Source: an uncultured Tenacibaculum sp. | GTDB lineage: Bacteria; Bacteroidota; Bacteroidia; Flavobacteriales; Flavobacteriaceae | Assembly: GCA_947497895.1 (NCBI GenBank) | Contig: CANMIL010000003.1 | Span: 124,001-188,000, forward strand | DNA: 64,000 nt | Direction of reading: 5' to 3' | Shown here: positions 35,633 through 45,612 of the stretch, piece by piece | How positions within the stretch are numbered: position 1 is the stretch's first letter | How the letters are laid out: each line of letters starts with the position of its first letter | The notes under the pieces: model-generated | Told to the model about the DNA's origin: nothing | The model's input: only the letters and a program-made list of their open reading frames with translations | Database searches by the model: none | Translations under genes and position numbers: made by a program

Positions 35633-36208
35633 CTATCTGGTTAGGGCACATTTTAAGGGTGTGTTTTCCGTTTTTACAAATAAGCTGTGATGCACAGCAT
35701 TGTACAAAGAGGCCTTTATACTATGCTTGTACAATCGTTTCCATTCATATCGTTCTCTCTGAGTTATTGATGTTTGATTGCCTATTTCTCTATTATGAAA
35801 ATTTCGCATTCGATCGAAACTAGCATGTAATACCTTTTGTCCTAGTAGAAACGATTCTGTTATACCGAACGAATTGAATTGATTTTTAAAGAAATCGAAA
35901 TGAACACTTTTATTTCCAAATGGAATATTGGTCACGCACACTTCGTTTTTGACACTTTTGTAAAATTTGTTCTGATATTTTTTGGTTCCATACTTATGAA
36001 AAAAACAAGAAAGATCCTCTTCATTTTCATAGACTATATCAATATCATTTATCGTTAAATGATATCTATGTCTTAGATTAAGATAATCTGCAATACCTCC
36101 AACAAAAACAATTTTCGAGGTATCAATTTGATCGAATACGATTTTTAGCGCTTTCTTTTGCTCATTAAAAATCAAACTATTATCTATATTTACGTAAGTA
36201 TTTTTCAT
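35633..36208 (-). CDS. Nucleotidyltransferase-fold protein in the eCIS cargo section
   Basis: 191 residues, no signal peptide. The pattern FVGGIADYL (Gly37-Gly38), NDIDIVY (Asp55, Asp57) and VHFDFF (Asp105) matches the nucleotidyltransferase superfamily: helical GG turn, DxD metal pair and third acidic residue. Such enzymes transfer nucleotide groups to sugars, antibiotics, RNA or protein. It lies behind the tape-measure gene after a 308-bp repeat-rich spacer and 20 bp before the glycosyltransferase-like gene. Substrate unknown. The AMP- or UMP-modifying effector idea is inference. Confidence 0.6.
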   Translation of the reverse strand: MKNTYVNIDNSLIFNEQKKALKIVFDQIDTSKIVFVGGIADYLNLRHRYHLTINDIDIVYENEEDLSCFFHKYGTKKYQNKFYKSVKNEVCVTNIPFGNKSVHFDFFKNQFNSFGITESFLLGQKVLHASFDRMRNFHNREIGNQTSITQRERYEWKRLYKHSIKASLYNAVHHSLFVKTENTPLKCALTR

Positions 36209-36246
36209 TATCAGTTATATTGTTACACTAATAAAATTCACATTAG

Positions 36247-36300
36247 ATGTCTCGATACTATTTTCCTCCTTTTCAATTTGAAAAATCACTCGACATGACA
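36247..36300. repeat. 54-bp dispersed element, copy A
   Basis: Begins ATGTCTCGATAC and ends CACTCGACATGACA, with a C/T-rich then A-rich centre. The same ends and length occur at 49797-49850. The termini TGTC...GACA are inverted. Confidence 0.7.
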
Positions 36301-36307
36301 TTATTTT

Positions 36308-36381
36308 AATTATGAGTTTTGAATTTTCAATTATCATGTCTTTTAATTAAATCAATTATGAATTATGAATTACGAATTTCA
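36308..36381. repeat. Degenerate heptamer array (AATTATG type)
   Basis: Two blocks of four 7-base units each (36308-36335 and 36354-36381), variants of AATTATG/AATTACG such as AGTTTTG and AATTTTC. It lies in the spacer between the tape-measure gene and the nucleotidyltransferase gene. Confidence 0.65.
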
Positions 36382-36451
36382 AAACTTACACGTTAAAGTA
36401 TTGACACAATCCTGCATTAATCAACTCATTTTCAAACACTAAAAACATTAT

Positions 36452-36515
36452 ATTGATACATTGGTTCATTTTTATATTGATATATTGCTTCATTGTTACA
36501 CTTTCACATTAACCA
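36452..36515. repeat. Degenerate octamer array (ATTGnTAC type), 8 units
   Basis: Eight consecutive 8-base units, including ATTGATAC, ATTGGTTC, ATTGATAT, ATTGCTTC and ATTGTTAC. The array ends 1 bp from the tape-measure gene stop codon. Confidence 0.7.
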
Positions 36516-36516
36516 T

Positions 36517-38865
36517 TTACCATTCTACTTGAATCATTGTAGTTAACCATGGTAATTTTACCATCGACATATTCCAATTGATTTTATTCAATAAAAGATC
36601 CTGTGGTTTTCTCTCAATTTTTAAGGAAACCGTTTTCTTACCTGTCGTTAGCTTTCCATTTCTATTGAAAAACTCGTATCTCAATAAATCGATAGATGCA
36701 TTATTCATTTTCTCCCAATTAGATAAAACCGCCTGAATCATATTCTCTGCCTCTTGTTTATCTTCTTCAGATAAATAAATGAATCTATTAATAGGTTGAT
36801 CTGGAGATATTCCACAGATGATTTTTTCAAAAATCATATTGCTTTCCAAATCCTGCTCCTTTCCTGTTGCTACAAAATGGATAAGGTGTATTGCCTTTTC
36901 AGGATTTGTTATTTTTTGAGTTTCTTCATCATAGAGTTCTCTATTGATCAATAAGAATTTTAAAAATGGGTGAGTTAAAATGACTCCTGCGTTTTCGACA
37001 TACATTTCAGGTTTTAATTCTAAGTTTAAAATTGAAGATTCATGATTCTCTGAACCGAAGATTTCCTGTTCTACTTGAGTTAATTCATTATTTCTATTAT
37101 CCAACCCATTTTTAAATGCCTCACCTAACTTTTGATTCTCAACTTCTAGTTCTTCCTTTATATTATTTGCATTTTCAGAAAGTCGTATTTCATTTATTAA
37201 ATCTTTTTCAAGGCTTATTTTCTCTTCAGTATTCGCTTTATGATTTCTCTTAGTCTTTAATATCTCTGATTGTAATTCTTTATCTGAAACCAATAACCTT
37301 TCAATATCAATATCTCGTTCATCATTTTCTAAAAACTGAATCAAACTCCTTTTAATTTCTTGATTCAATTCATTTATCAAAGCTATTAATCTTGCGAATC
37401 TATTTTGTTTTATTTCTTTCTCTATTCGAAGAAGGTTTTTATTTTCTATGACTATCGAATCAAGAGTTTCTACCAATTTATTTAACTCAAAAAGAGAGAT
37501 ATTAAATTCTTGATCACTCAAATTTCTCTCTAGTTTCATTGGAGTAAAATAAGAGCCCCATTCTTCAATTAGTAACTTCCTTATCCCATTTAAGATATTA
37601 GCTACATTTTCTTTCTTAAGTATTAACAACTCTTTATCGAACTCGCTCATAAAAGCTCCATGGGTTTTCAATTTATGGACAATTCCGTTAATCTCGTTCT
37701 CGGAAACATTCGAATTCAATTCTTTTTCTTCAGCAGCATTTTCTAATTCAGATCCGGTTCCTTCTCTATTGTTTTCATTGGAATTGGCTTTATCTAAAAC
37801 AGTATCCTTTTTACTCTCAACAGCTTTACCTTGGAATGACAACTCAGCCTTATTTTCTTCCTTATTTTCCAGCTTGATTTTACGTTCAATTCCTTTCAAT
37901 TCCTTTTGAAACTTGTTGATTTCTTCTGGAATCTGAACTAAGGCATCCATAGATTGTTCCGTGGTTAGAATTCTATTTATCAAATAACGTTTTAGTTTAT
38001 TCTTTTTTGAATCAATGCTCTTTTCTTCATTATAATGCCCCAAAGGCGTATCGTTCGACAACTTTAATAATTGGTTTACAGAATCATTGCTATACTGTTC
38101 AAGCTTTACTAGTTCTAACTTATGAGTTAAAAATCTATGAAGAAACACCTTCAATTTCTCTCGAAGACTAACAATTCCCTTTGCATTAACATACTCGCAC
38201 AACAAAATGTCCCAAACCAAAAAACGTTGCTTAACATCCGTAACTTTTTCAATAATGTGAGTATAGATTTTCTCTACTTTATCAGAAGTTATTCCTGAAC
38301 TCATCTTTTCCTGAATGTCTTTATTAAACCTTAAAACCGTTTTTAAAAGAAAGTCATTATCAAATTGTTTGATGAAACGTTCTCTTACTTCAGTGTTCTG
38401 TAAATATGCGGGTTTTACAAACTCGAGAAACTCTTCACTTTCGAAATTTGTTAGATTATTTAACTCCCACCAAGGAGATACTCCCATTTTTAAAAACTCT
38501 TTAAATAATTGCTCCTTGTTTTTATTAGAACTAATCAAAACGGGCTCATCAAAACTATTTTCTTGTAATAAGTCCTTTTCAATAGTTTTTTGAATACGCT
38601 GTTCAACTTTTGTCACAACATCTAACTTAATCCCACTAAAGTTATTAGACTTACCTATGGAAACATCAACTTCTAAATGAGGAATTCTAACTTGAAAGCC
38701 TTCTGTTTTGACAGAAACCTCAGTTAACTTGGCATCTAAGAGTGGTAAAATTTTATCCTTTAAATACTCCAAGAAAGAATCTTTAAAATGATTTCCACTT
38801 GATAGAGAATCGGTATCAACCTCAACAAAAACTTTATGAATGATATGTGAATTATCTATTACCAA
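36517..38865 (-). CDS. eCIS tape-measure / assembly protein (Afp14-like)
   Basis: This 782-residue protein has the N-terminal motif MVIDNSHIIHKVFVEVDTDS and the C-terminal block typical of the contractile-injection-system tape-measure family: GVILTHPFLKFLLINREL near 620, KAIHLIHFVATGKE near 648, CGISPDQPINRFIYLSEEDK near 675, and the ending LPWLTTMIQVEW. The middle is a long charged helical region. In this family length tracks particle length. It overlaps the upstream PKD gene by 14 bp (translational coupling) and is the last structural gene before the cargo section. Confidence 0.88.
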   Translation of the reverse strand: MVIDNSHIIHKVFVEVDTDSLSSGNHFKDSFLEYLKDKILPLLDAKLTEVSVKTEGFQVRIPHLEVDVSIGKSNNFSGIKLDVVTKVEQRIQKTIEKDLLQENSFDEPVLISSNKNKEQLFKEFLKMGVSPWWELNNLTNFESEEFLEFVKPAYLQNTEVRERFIKQFDNDFLLKTVLRFNKDIQEKMSSGITSDKVEKIYTHIIEKVTDVKQRFLVWDILLCEYVNAKGIVSLREKLKVFLHRFLTHKLELVKLEQYSNDSVNQLLKLSNDTPLGHYNEEKSIDSKKNKLKRYLINRILTTEQSMDALVQIPEEINKFQKELKGIERKIKLENKEENKAELSFQGKAVESKKDTVLDKANSNENNREGTGSELENAAEEKELNSNVSENEINGIVHKLKTHGAFMSEFDKELLILKKENVANILNGIRKLLIEEWGSYFTPMKLERNLSDQEFNISLFELNKLVETLDSIVIENKNLLRIEKEIKQNRFARLIALINELNQEIKRSLIQFLENDERDIDIERLLVSDKELQSEILKTKRNHKANTEEKISLEKDLINEIRLSENANNIKEELEVENQKLGEAFKNGLDNRNNELTQVEQEIFGSENHESSILNLELKPEMYVENAGVILTHPFLKFLLINRELYDEETQKITNPEKAIHLIHFVATGKEQDLESNMIFEKIICGISPDQPINRFIYLSEEDKQEAENMIQAVLSNWEKMNNASIDLLRYEFFNRNGKLTTGKKTVSLKIERKPQDLLLNKINWNMSMVKLPWLTTMIQVEW

Positions 38866-41800
38866 AATTCAACGTGTTTAAGCTTTTTGTAATTGAATTA
38901 ATAATTCTAGACTCATCACACTCTTCACCAACTCTTGTTAAAAATGGTTTCAGAATGTTGTCTCTGTCTATATCTAAATCGTTTTGAATTGCTGTTGCTA
39001 AGAAGTTTTGTAAGTGTTGTTCAATATTAACTATTTCTTCAAAATTGAATCCGTCACGTTTTGCTGCACAACACCATAGTAAGTAGAACAACATCACATA
39101 AGCTCTTCCTAAGAAGCTTAATGCCAATTTATCTTCCTCTGTCTCAATATTGACTGTTGCTCTTTCTAGTTCTTGGAATTTAGTTAAACGGCCTTCGATT
39201 CCTCCTCCAAAGAAATTCACAAAATCAATTAAAGCATTTGGATCTTGTTCCAAATTATCTCGTAGTTCTTGTACTTTCGATATAGTATTAGAAAAATCAC
39301 TCCATATCACCGATATAATTCTTCCAAGCCTATTCTCAAATCTTGGAATTAGAGACTCATATTCTGCACCTACTGTATTGAGATATGTATTTACTTCTGC
39401 TAAACATTTATCTCTTTTTATTGTTTTTTCTAACTTTTCACTAACTCCGCAAATTTCAGTTACGGTTTGTAGTGTAACCACAATTCCTTCTTCTGAATTT
39501 GGTATTTCACTCAACGGAACCACCATTCGATGTCTTGTTGATTTTTCCGTTTCTATCCCATTGATATTCCATAAATACGTATCTGCATTATCTGAATTAT
39601 TTACAAGTACTAAGTTTTCACCTTCAATGGTTACATCGAACCTAGGAACTGGAAGATCAGAAATATTGATCACCAAATTACTAGGCACACCATCAACGAT
39701 AATAGTTACACTTGAAGAAGTTGTTAAACTAGGATTGAATCCCCAGCTTCCGTTCTGATTAACTACACCTTCACCATCCAGTTCTACAATAGCATTCGGT
39801 GGGAAAATAGTAAAGGGGAGTACTTCATTTCTTGTTCTACAAAACTCTCTTGGTTCAATAGACACCATTGTTTCTCTTGGTATGTCTATCAAAATCGTTT
39901 CAGAAAACTCACTGCGACAAGGTCCTGCTTTTGCTATTACTTTAACTAAAGGTCTTATTCGACCTCTTGACACTGTATAGCGATGAGATATTCTAACTTC
40001 TGTCGTAGTTTCGGTTGGAGTTCCATCACCAAAATCCCAAATGAATTCCGTTCCATCAATAGGAGGTGTTTGTGTTACTAAAAACGTGACCAATACAGTC
40101 TCTTCAATCGGTTCTCCAAGAGTTTCGACCATGAACTCAAAATTAGGTTTGGACGAAACTGAAATTACACAATCAGTATCAAAACCATTTACGGTAAATC
40201 TAATAGGTTGACCATGTAAATCAGGACTCACTAATTTTGGATCAAAGAAATAGCTTCCGTCTAACCTAACAACACCAGCATTGAGTTCACCGCTAACTAT
40301 AGCTTCAACTACACCTCCTCTTGGTTCTACATCAAATGGCAATGGAGCCGTTGTATCATCAAAACAAACTTGATCATCTGGAAGACTTAATTCCACTTCT
40401 GGAATTTCTAACAAAATATCTTCTGAAAACTGATTCGAACAACGATCTTTCTTTCCAAACAAACGAACCTTGAACCTAGCTTTATTCTCTTCTAGCTTAT
40501 AAGTATGGGAAACTACTATTTCCGATGATATTAGCGGGTCAGATCCATCTCCAAAATTCCATGTATAATCAACGTCTTCTTGATTTGGACTCGTAATTAT
40601 CCTGAAAACTACCTTAATTTCTCTATCAGGTGTTGGTTCTGAAATGGTATCAACCATAAAGCTAAACTCAGGTCGTCGACTAACGATAATAGCGCACTCC
40701 GTTTCAAAGTTGTTTACTGTAAATTTGATAGGTTTTCCATATAATTCCGAAGAAACCAATTTCGGATCAAAAACAAATTCACCTTGCTCATTATAAACCA
40801 CACCTCCATTTAAGCCTTCTTCTACTTCCGCTTCGACATACCCTTTTTTAGGCATTACTGTAAATGGAATTGCAGGTGTATTTTCATCAAAACATAATTC
40901 TTTAACTGGCAAACTGAGTCCAATTAAGTTTTCATCGCAACACAAATAAGGAACTGAGAAATCTGCCACCACAGGTGTTAACACCTCGATTGGTCTTTCC
41001 ACTTCCATTCCATCAAAATCGCCTGAAAGTGTTAAGGCTTTTGGATAGTAATATGGATAACCATATCCATACGGATAAGGATAACCATCATATTCACTAT
41101 CAATATAAATTAAGATAAAGGTTCCTCCCGGTACTATTCCTGCCTTATGTTCGTATCCATGATTTCTCTTTAAATACTGCTCAGTATACTGGTGCAAAAA
41201 ATCTTTGCTTTGCTCTCTAGTAGCCTTTACTTTTAAAGCAACAATGTTAAAGCTTAAGTTATACTTAGAACGGATAGTTTGTAACTCCTTTACTACTTCT
41301 TTATAATTTTTCCCTTGATGTCCTTCGATTCTATAAAAATCGGCATCAATAGTTACCTCCAAAGGTCTTTTTTCATCCAGTAATTGTGTGTGATAACTTC
41401 GATTCTTTCCTTGCTCATCTATTACCGTTTTTTCAATATCCCAAAGGTTTATTAGATGTTGACCAACATTATTATAAAAAGGAATTGCTTTTTTACTTAA
41501 AGCTCCTAATTCGTAAGAAGGTGTTACTCTAATATTGGTAAAATTGACATTGTAATTGAGTAGTAATTGTAAACTTCTTTTAAGCAGCGTATACAGTTTT
41601 ACTTGTTGTAAATTCTGACTTTGATATAATAGTTTTAAGGTGGCTTCTAAATCAAAAACCTGTTCACGATTAAATTCATCCTCTATAAATCTTTGTGATG
41701 TAAACTTGGTGTATGTTTTTGTGCATTTCTTAAAAATAGGCGACTTGTAAAAATTATGTCTAAACACGCCTGTTTTTTCTTCAGTGATTTTCCCAAGCAT

Positions 41801-42862
41801 AATGTGCTTAGGGAACGCGTTAATATCCGGCGTACAAGAAAGATGATACTCCACACAATGGATCTCCTTCTTCAACTCATTGTAAGTATCAATAATATCT
41901 TTTAAAACATCATATCTATATTGAAAATCGGGTGGAATATTCTCTCCATCACTAAATTGAAACAAAAATTTATAACGTTCTTCAAATACGTTATACCAAG
42001 AAGCAAGGTTTAGTCCATAAAATAATTGTTGATACGCCTTTAAAGTTCTTCCTACAATTTCATTTCTAAAGCTACCTTTGCTAAATACAGTTTTCAATTC
42101 TTCATAATCCGAAAAGTCTTGAGGTTGCATTAATACACGATTCGCAATTAAATCAGGTAAACTCTTTAAAATGCTTGTTGATAAATTTGGTCGTTTACTA
42201 ATGGTATCAAAACGCATTATCTTTTGAGCAACAGCACTTCTCACTAAAAGCACTTTCAAATTACTACTAACTTCAAGACCTTGATTATCGCACGAAAGAC
42301 TCACACATAGATCTTTTTTCTTATCATATTCTTCTAAATACAATAAAATAACAGCATCGTTTACAGGTATTTTTTGAAAATCTGATGAATCATCATCTCC
42401 TTGTCCATAATCCAGCAGTTCTTTTAACTCTTTCGTTTCCTCTGTTAAGGTTTTCGAGCCCTCTCTTTGATCTGAAGTAAATAATTCATAAATCTCTAAT
42501 TGATCACCATTATCATAGAAATATTTTTGATAATCAGCTTCCTCGTTATTATGTGATCGATAAAACAAGTATTCATTTCCATTTCTAAGAAGCGTATTAT
42601 CCCCTTTTATATTTTCAAAGAACTTCACTAAGTCTCCATCTGTTGTAATTCCGGTACCCTGAGAAATAAATATCGAAGGTTTATGTTGGAAAAATTTCAC
42701 TTCAAAACCACATAATAGTCCAACTCCACTCAAAAGAATTCTGGATAGACGATCTTGATCATCAAAATAGTTTACTATTTCGTTTAGCTGCCCTTCGGTT
42801 AATACTTGATTTGGTGAAAATCGGCGGTAGTTTGTTGTTATATCTGAAAGTTTCGTAGCCAT
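38852..42862 (-). CDS. Large eCIS-associated protein with PKD/Ig-like repeats
   Basis: 1336 residues. The N-terminal 580 begin MATKLSDITTNYRRFSPNQV and look like a baseplate-docking part. Residues about 593-606 are a Tyr/Pro/Gly-rich hinge. Three modules follow, from about 646, 824 and 998: an Ig-like half (GVV, FDPKLVS, FTVN-x-F-x-T-x-C) and a PKD half (YTWNFGDGS near 764, FIWDFGDGT near 938; the third lacks FGDG and has TYLWNINGIE). The C-terminal 200 residues are helical. PKD modules project surfaces for binding. As no Afp13-like fibre gene is present, this protein is the best candidate for receptor binding (inference). It is flanked by baseplate and tape-measure genes. Confidence 0.7.
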   Translation of the reverse strand: MATKLSDITTNYRRFSPNQVLTEGQLNEIVNYFDDQDRLSRILLSGVGLLCGFEVKFFQHKPSIFISQGTGITTDGDLVKFFENIKGDNTLLRNGNEYLFYRSHNNEEADYQKYFYDNGDQLEIYELFTSDQREGSKTLTEETKELKELLDYGQGDDDSSDFQKIPVNDAVILLYLEEYDKKKDLCVSLSCDNQGLEVSSNLKVLLVRSAVAQKIMRFDTISKRPNLSTSILKSLPDLIANRVLMQPQDFSDYEELKTVFSKGSFRNEIVGRTLKAYQQLFYGLNLASWYNVFEERYKFLFQFSDGENIPPDFQYRYDVLKDIIDTYNELKKEIHCVEYHLSCTPDINAFPKHIMLGKITEEKTGVFRHNFYKSPIFKKCTKTYTKFTSQRFIEDEFNREQVFDLEATLKLLYQSQNLQQVKLYTLLKRSLQLLLNYNVNFTNIRVTPSYELGALSKKAIPFYNNVGQHLINLWDIEKTVIDEQGKNRSYHTQLLDEKRPLEVTIDADFYRIEGHQGKNYKEVVKELQTIRSKYNLSFNIVALKVKATREQSKDFLHQYTEQYLKRNHGYEHKAGIVPGGTFILIYIDSEYDGYPYPYGYGYPYYYPKALTLSGDFDGMEVERPIEVLTPVVADFSVPYLCCDENLIGLSLPVKELCFDENTPAIPFTVMPKKGYVEAEVEEGLNGGVVYNEQGEFVFDPKLVSSELYGKPIKFTVNNFETECAIIVSRRPEFSFMVDTISEPTPDREIKVVFRIITSPNQEDVDYTWNFGDGSDPLISSEIVVSHTYKLEENKARFKVRLFGKKDRCSNQFSEDILLEIPEVELSLPDDQVCFDDTTAPLPFDVEPRGGVVEAIVSGELNAGVVRLDGSYFFDPKLVSPDLHGQPIRFTVNGFDTDCVISVSSKPNFEFMVETLGEPIEETVLVTFLVTQTPPIDGTEFIWDFGDGTPTETTTEVRISHRYTVSRGRIRPLVKVIAKAGPCRSEFSETILIDIPRETMVSIEPREFCRTRNEVLPFTIFPPNAIVELDGEGVVNQNGSWGFNPSLTTSSSVTIIVDGVPSNLVINISDLPVPRFDVTIEGENLVLVNNSDNADTYLWNINGIETEKSTRHRMVVPLSEIPNSEEGIVVTLQTVTEICGVSEKLEKTIKRDKCLAEVNTYLNTVGAEYESLIPRFENRLGRIISVIWSDFSNTISKVQELRDNLEQDPNALIDFVNFFGGGIEGRLTKFQELERATVNIETEEDKLALSFLGRAYVMLFYLLWCCAAKRDGFNFEEIVNIEQHLQNFLATAIQNDLDIDRDNILKPFLTRVGEECDESRIINSITKSLNTLNFGNR

Positions 42863-42873
42863 GATTCGTAATT

Positions 42874-45612
42874 TTAAAGTGATCCTAAGTTTGTTTTTCC
42901 TAAAATTATATTTCCGGATAATGATTCATTATCATCATCACTACAGTCAAATAATCTTCCGGTAGGATATACGTTTGAAAGTTTAGTTAGTTTATCTATA
43001 AATGTTTTCAGTTCTAATGGTGGCTGATCTTGATCAGTTTGTCCTTCTTCTGGTTCTTTCTGAATTTTTGCCTTTTCAAATAAGTACTTTCGGTAGGCGT
43101 TTTCAAATTGCAAAAGGTCATTGTCTTCTTCATTTTGAACTTCATTATCTCGGTACCCTATCCAACATATTTTGGGTAAAATATGAGAGGGTAATGTTTC
43201 TTTAATAATCTTTTCCATATAATTTCTGAAGTCGGTATTCATAAAACGAAATGTGTACCCTGGAATCACAATACTCACCCGATAAGAGTAAGGATCTGTC
43301 GGTTCACATTGATAACAATCTTCTTTACTAATGGGTAAAAACAATTCTTTATCTACAATATCAGCAGTAACATCTGGTCTTAACAACATGTGTTCAACTA
43401 CGAATAATCCTTCTTCTGAAAACTCGTTTTTTAAGAATTGAATTAATTGAAGAATCGAGTCTTTTAATTCATCCTGCTTTTCGTAATAGTTAAACCTTTT
43501 CGCAATGATTCTATCTGGGTTGTGATGACTGGTTATTCTAGGATTTATAATATCGTATGAATACTTCCCAGAGTCTGATTGATGTATCTGAATATTATCA
43601 ATAACCAACTCATCGTCTATGATTAAAGGATTTTCAAATACCTCTTTTATCTTTTCTTCTGAAGTTTGAATGATTTGTGATATCGCAAAGTAGATTTCTC
43701 TGTTGGCAGATGATAAATCATAATATTCATCAGTAGCCGATAAAATTATCTTATGATTATTATCTCGTAACCTCCAACGATATACTCTTTCATTATCAGA
43801 ATTAATAAGTGTGTACGTTTCAACATTATGTTGCTGTGAAAGACTTCTTCTATTGTAATTTTTAATTCCTAATAATCTAGCAATCCTTTTCTGTGTTCCA
43901 CTTACATTACTTGTGTTCCATAAGTTAACCTCCTCTTGCTTATACAAGTTTGCTGCATTTCCTCTATTAGTGCTTGTTATTTTATAATCACTCAAGAAAT
44001 CTTCTTTATTTCTCAATACCATTTCGTCAGTACTCGCACCATAAATAGCGCGCATAATAAAAGTGTATTCGGAAAAACGCTCTGCAAATCTTGATAGTAA
44101 ATGATCTAAAAGTGCATTCCTACGTTCAATATCATTGTCTTGTTTTTCAAACAAAGTTTGTGTTAGTGTACTATCACTATTTACATCATAATCCGTTACC
44201 AAGTCATTAAGCCCTTCTATGTCCTTAACAGCTTGTGTAAAATAGGTTTGAGTCAAATTTCCTTTTACTGAAAGTAAATCACTCACTTGTTCCAAGTGCT
44301 TGAAGTAACTTGCTAAAATTTGATCGAAAAAAGTCAAATAAGCCTTTAACTGCTTAGCTTGCGCAACGCGCTCAGTTGTTGGTGTATCAATTAAACCTTC
44401 TGGACCAATTCCATAGGTTAAAGGGAATTCACTTTGAATAGAAGTGTAATCTCTTAAGTTATATTTTTCACCTTCAGGTAGTGTAAAAGTTTTGTTTTCG
44501 CTCGCATTTACTCTTTTTTCTTCTTCCTCATCTTTTAACTCTTGTAAATACTCAGCAACTTTGGTTTTATTAATACTTAATGGTAATACTCCTTTGTTAT
44601 AATTAAAAACACTTTTATCACATAACATTGGCTTCTGATAATCGCCCATGCACAACAACCAATCATCTAACATCGCTGCTTCTTGAGCACAATCACCCAT
44701 AGCTATTTCTTTGATGTGTTTTACTCCTGGAATGGCCATGATTAGTTTGATAATATCTGATAATCGAACTTCATTTGTCAAATCGGCTTTCGCCAATTCT
44801 TCGTTCTCAATAAATCCGTTATCCAATATAGGTCCATCAAATATTTCAGTAGATCCATACCCTTTATCTAGCATTTGCTGAATAGAATAAAAGTTTACTG
44901 AAGGAGAAAAGTAGTTATCAATTGCATTCAAAATAAGTGCGTGAATTTTTTCCTCATCAGCTGTAGTTTCAACTTCTACATCAGCACAAATTTTAATAGG
45001 GTATTGATTTATCGGTTTTATAGAAACTAAATCTTCACATAAGTTTCTATTGGCATGAAAACGTCTTTTAATTTCGTCGTTTATATCATCTACAATCTCT
45101 TCTGTTCCGTCTTCATAATCTACATAAACATCATAGAGTCCCTTTAACCAAAAGTTATCTTTCAAATTGGTAGTTAAATGACTTGTATCTGCAGAATCAT
45201 ATGAAAGTTTCCCTTCTTTTAAATCAGCAAACACTTGCTTTTTATGAACAGTCAACCAACAATTTTTCACCCCTTGAATATCAATAAACAATTTTCGGTA
45301 ATCATTTTCGGTAACAGGACTTGTTGGTAATACCTCAGAAGCTTTAAAAAACTGCTCGTGAAAATCGCCAGAATTATTGGATGATAATACATCTTCAATA
45401 GGTAAATTAATTCTCATCCCTAAATCGGTAATTGCATAGGAGATTACTTCAAGGATGGTAATTCCTGGATCGTGAGAATTAAAATCAGTCCATAATTTAC
45501 CACCAAGTTTTTCGATATACTCAATACCTATTTGCCTTAAATAGTAATAATCTAAGTCGTCCTTGGTACTGACATTTTTAGGAATACTTATATGTTGATT
45601 TAATATAGACAT
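42874..45612 (-). CDS. eCIS baseplate wedge protein (Afp12-like)
   Basis: This 912-residue protein has the N-terminal signature GKLWTDFNSHDPGITILEVI (residues about 38-57), shared by the second large baseplate protein of eCIS and related phage wedge proteins. The C-terminal region contains VVEHMLLRPDV near 757 and SHILPKICWI near 835, typical of Bacteroidota homologues. It should form the baseplate wedge with the Afp11-like protein. It overlaps that gene by 13 bp and lies 11 bp before the PKD gene, so all are cotranslated. Confidence 0.85.
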   Translation of the reverse strand: MSILNQHISIPKNVSTKDDLDYYYLRQIGIEYIEKLGGKLWTDFNSHDPGITILEVISYAITDLGMRINLPIEDVLSSNNSGDFHEQFFKASEVLPTSPVTENDYRKLFIDIQGVKNCWLTVHKKQVFADLKEGKLSYDSADTSHLTTNLKDNFWLKGLYDVYVDYEDGTEEIVDDINDEIKRRFHANRNLCEDLVSIKPINQYPIKICADVEVETTADEEKIHALILNAIDNYFSPSVNFYSIQQMLDKGYGSTEIFDGPILDNGFIENEELAKADLTNEVRLSDIIKLIMAIPGVKHIKEIAMGDCAQEAAMLDDWLLCMGDYQKPMLCDKSVFNYNKGVLPLSINKTKVAEYLQELKDEEEEKRVNASENKTFTLPEGEKYNLRDYTSIQSEFPLTYGIGPEGLIDTPTTERVAQAKQLKAYLTFFDQILASYFKHLEQVSDLLSVKGNLTQTYFTQAVKDIEGLNDLVTDYDVNSDSTLTQTLFEKQDNDIERRNALLDHLLSRFAERFSEYTFIMRAIYGASTDEMVLRNKEDFLSDYKITSTNRGNAANLYKQEEVNLWNTSNVSGTQKRIARLLGIKNYNRRSLSQQHNVETYTLINSDNERVYRWRLRDNNHKIILSATDEYYDLSSANREIYFAISQIIQTSEEKIKEVFENPLIIDDELVIDNIQIHQSDSGKYSYDIINPRITSHHNPDRIIAKRFNYYEKQDELKDSILQLIQFLKNEFSEEGLFVVEHMLLRPDVTADIVDKELFLPISKEDCYQCEPTDPYSYRVSIVIPGYTFRFMNTDFRNYMEKIIKETLPSHILPKICWIGYRDNEVQNEEDNDLLQFENAYRKYLFEKAKIQKEPEEGQTDQDQPPLELKTFIDKLTKLSNVYPTGRLFDCSDDDNESLSGNIILGKTNLGSL

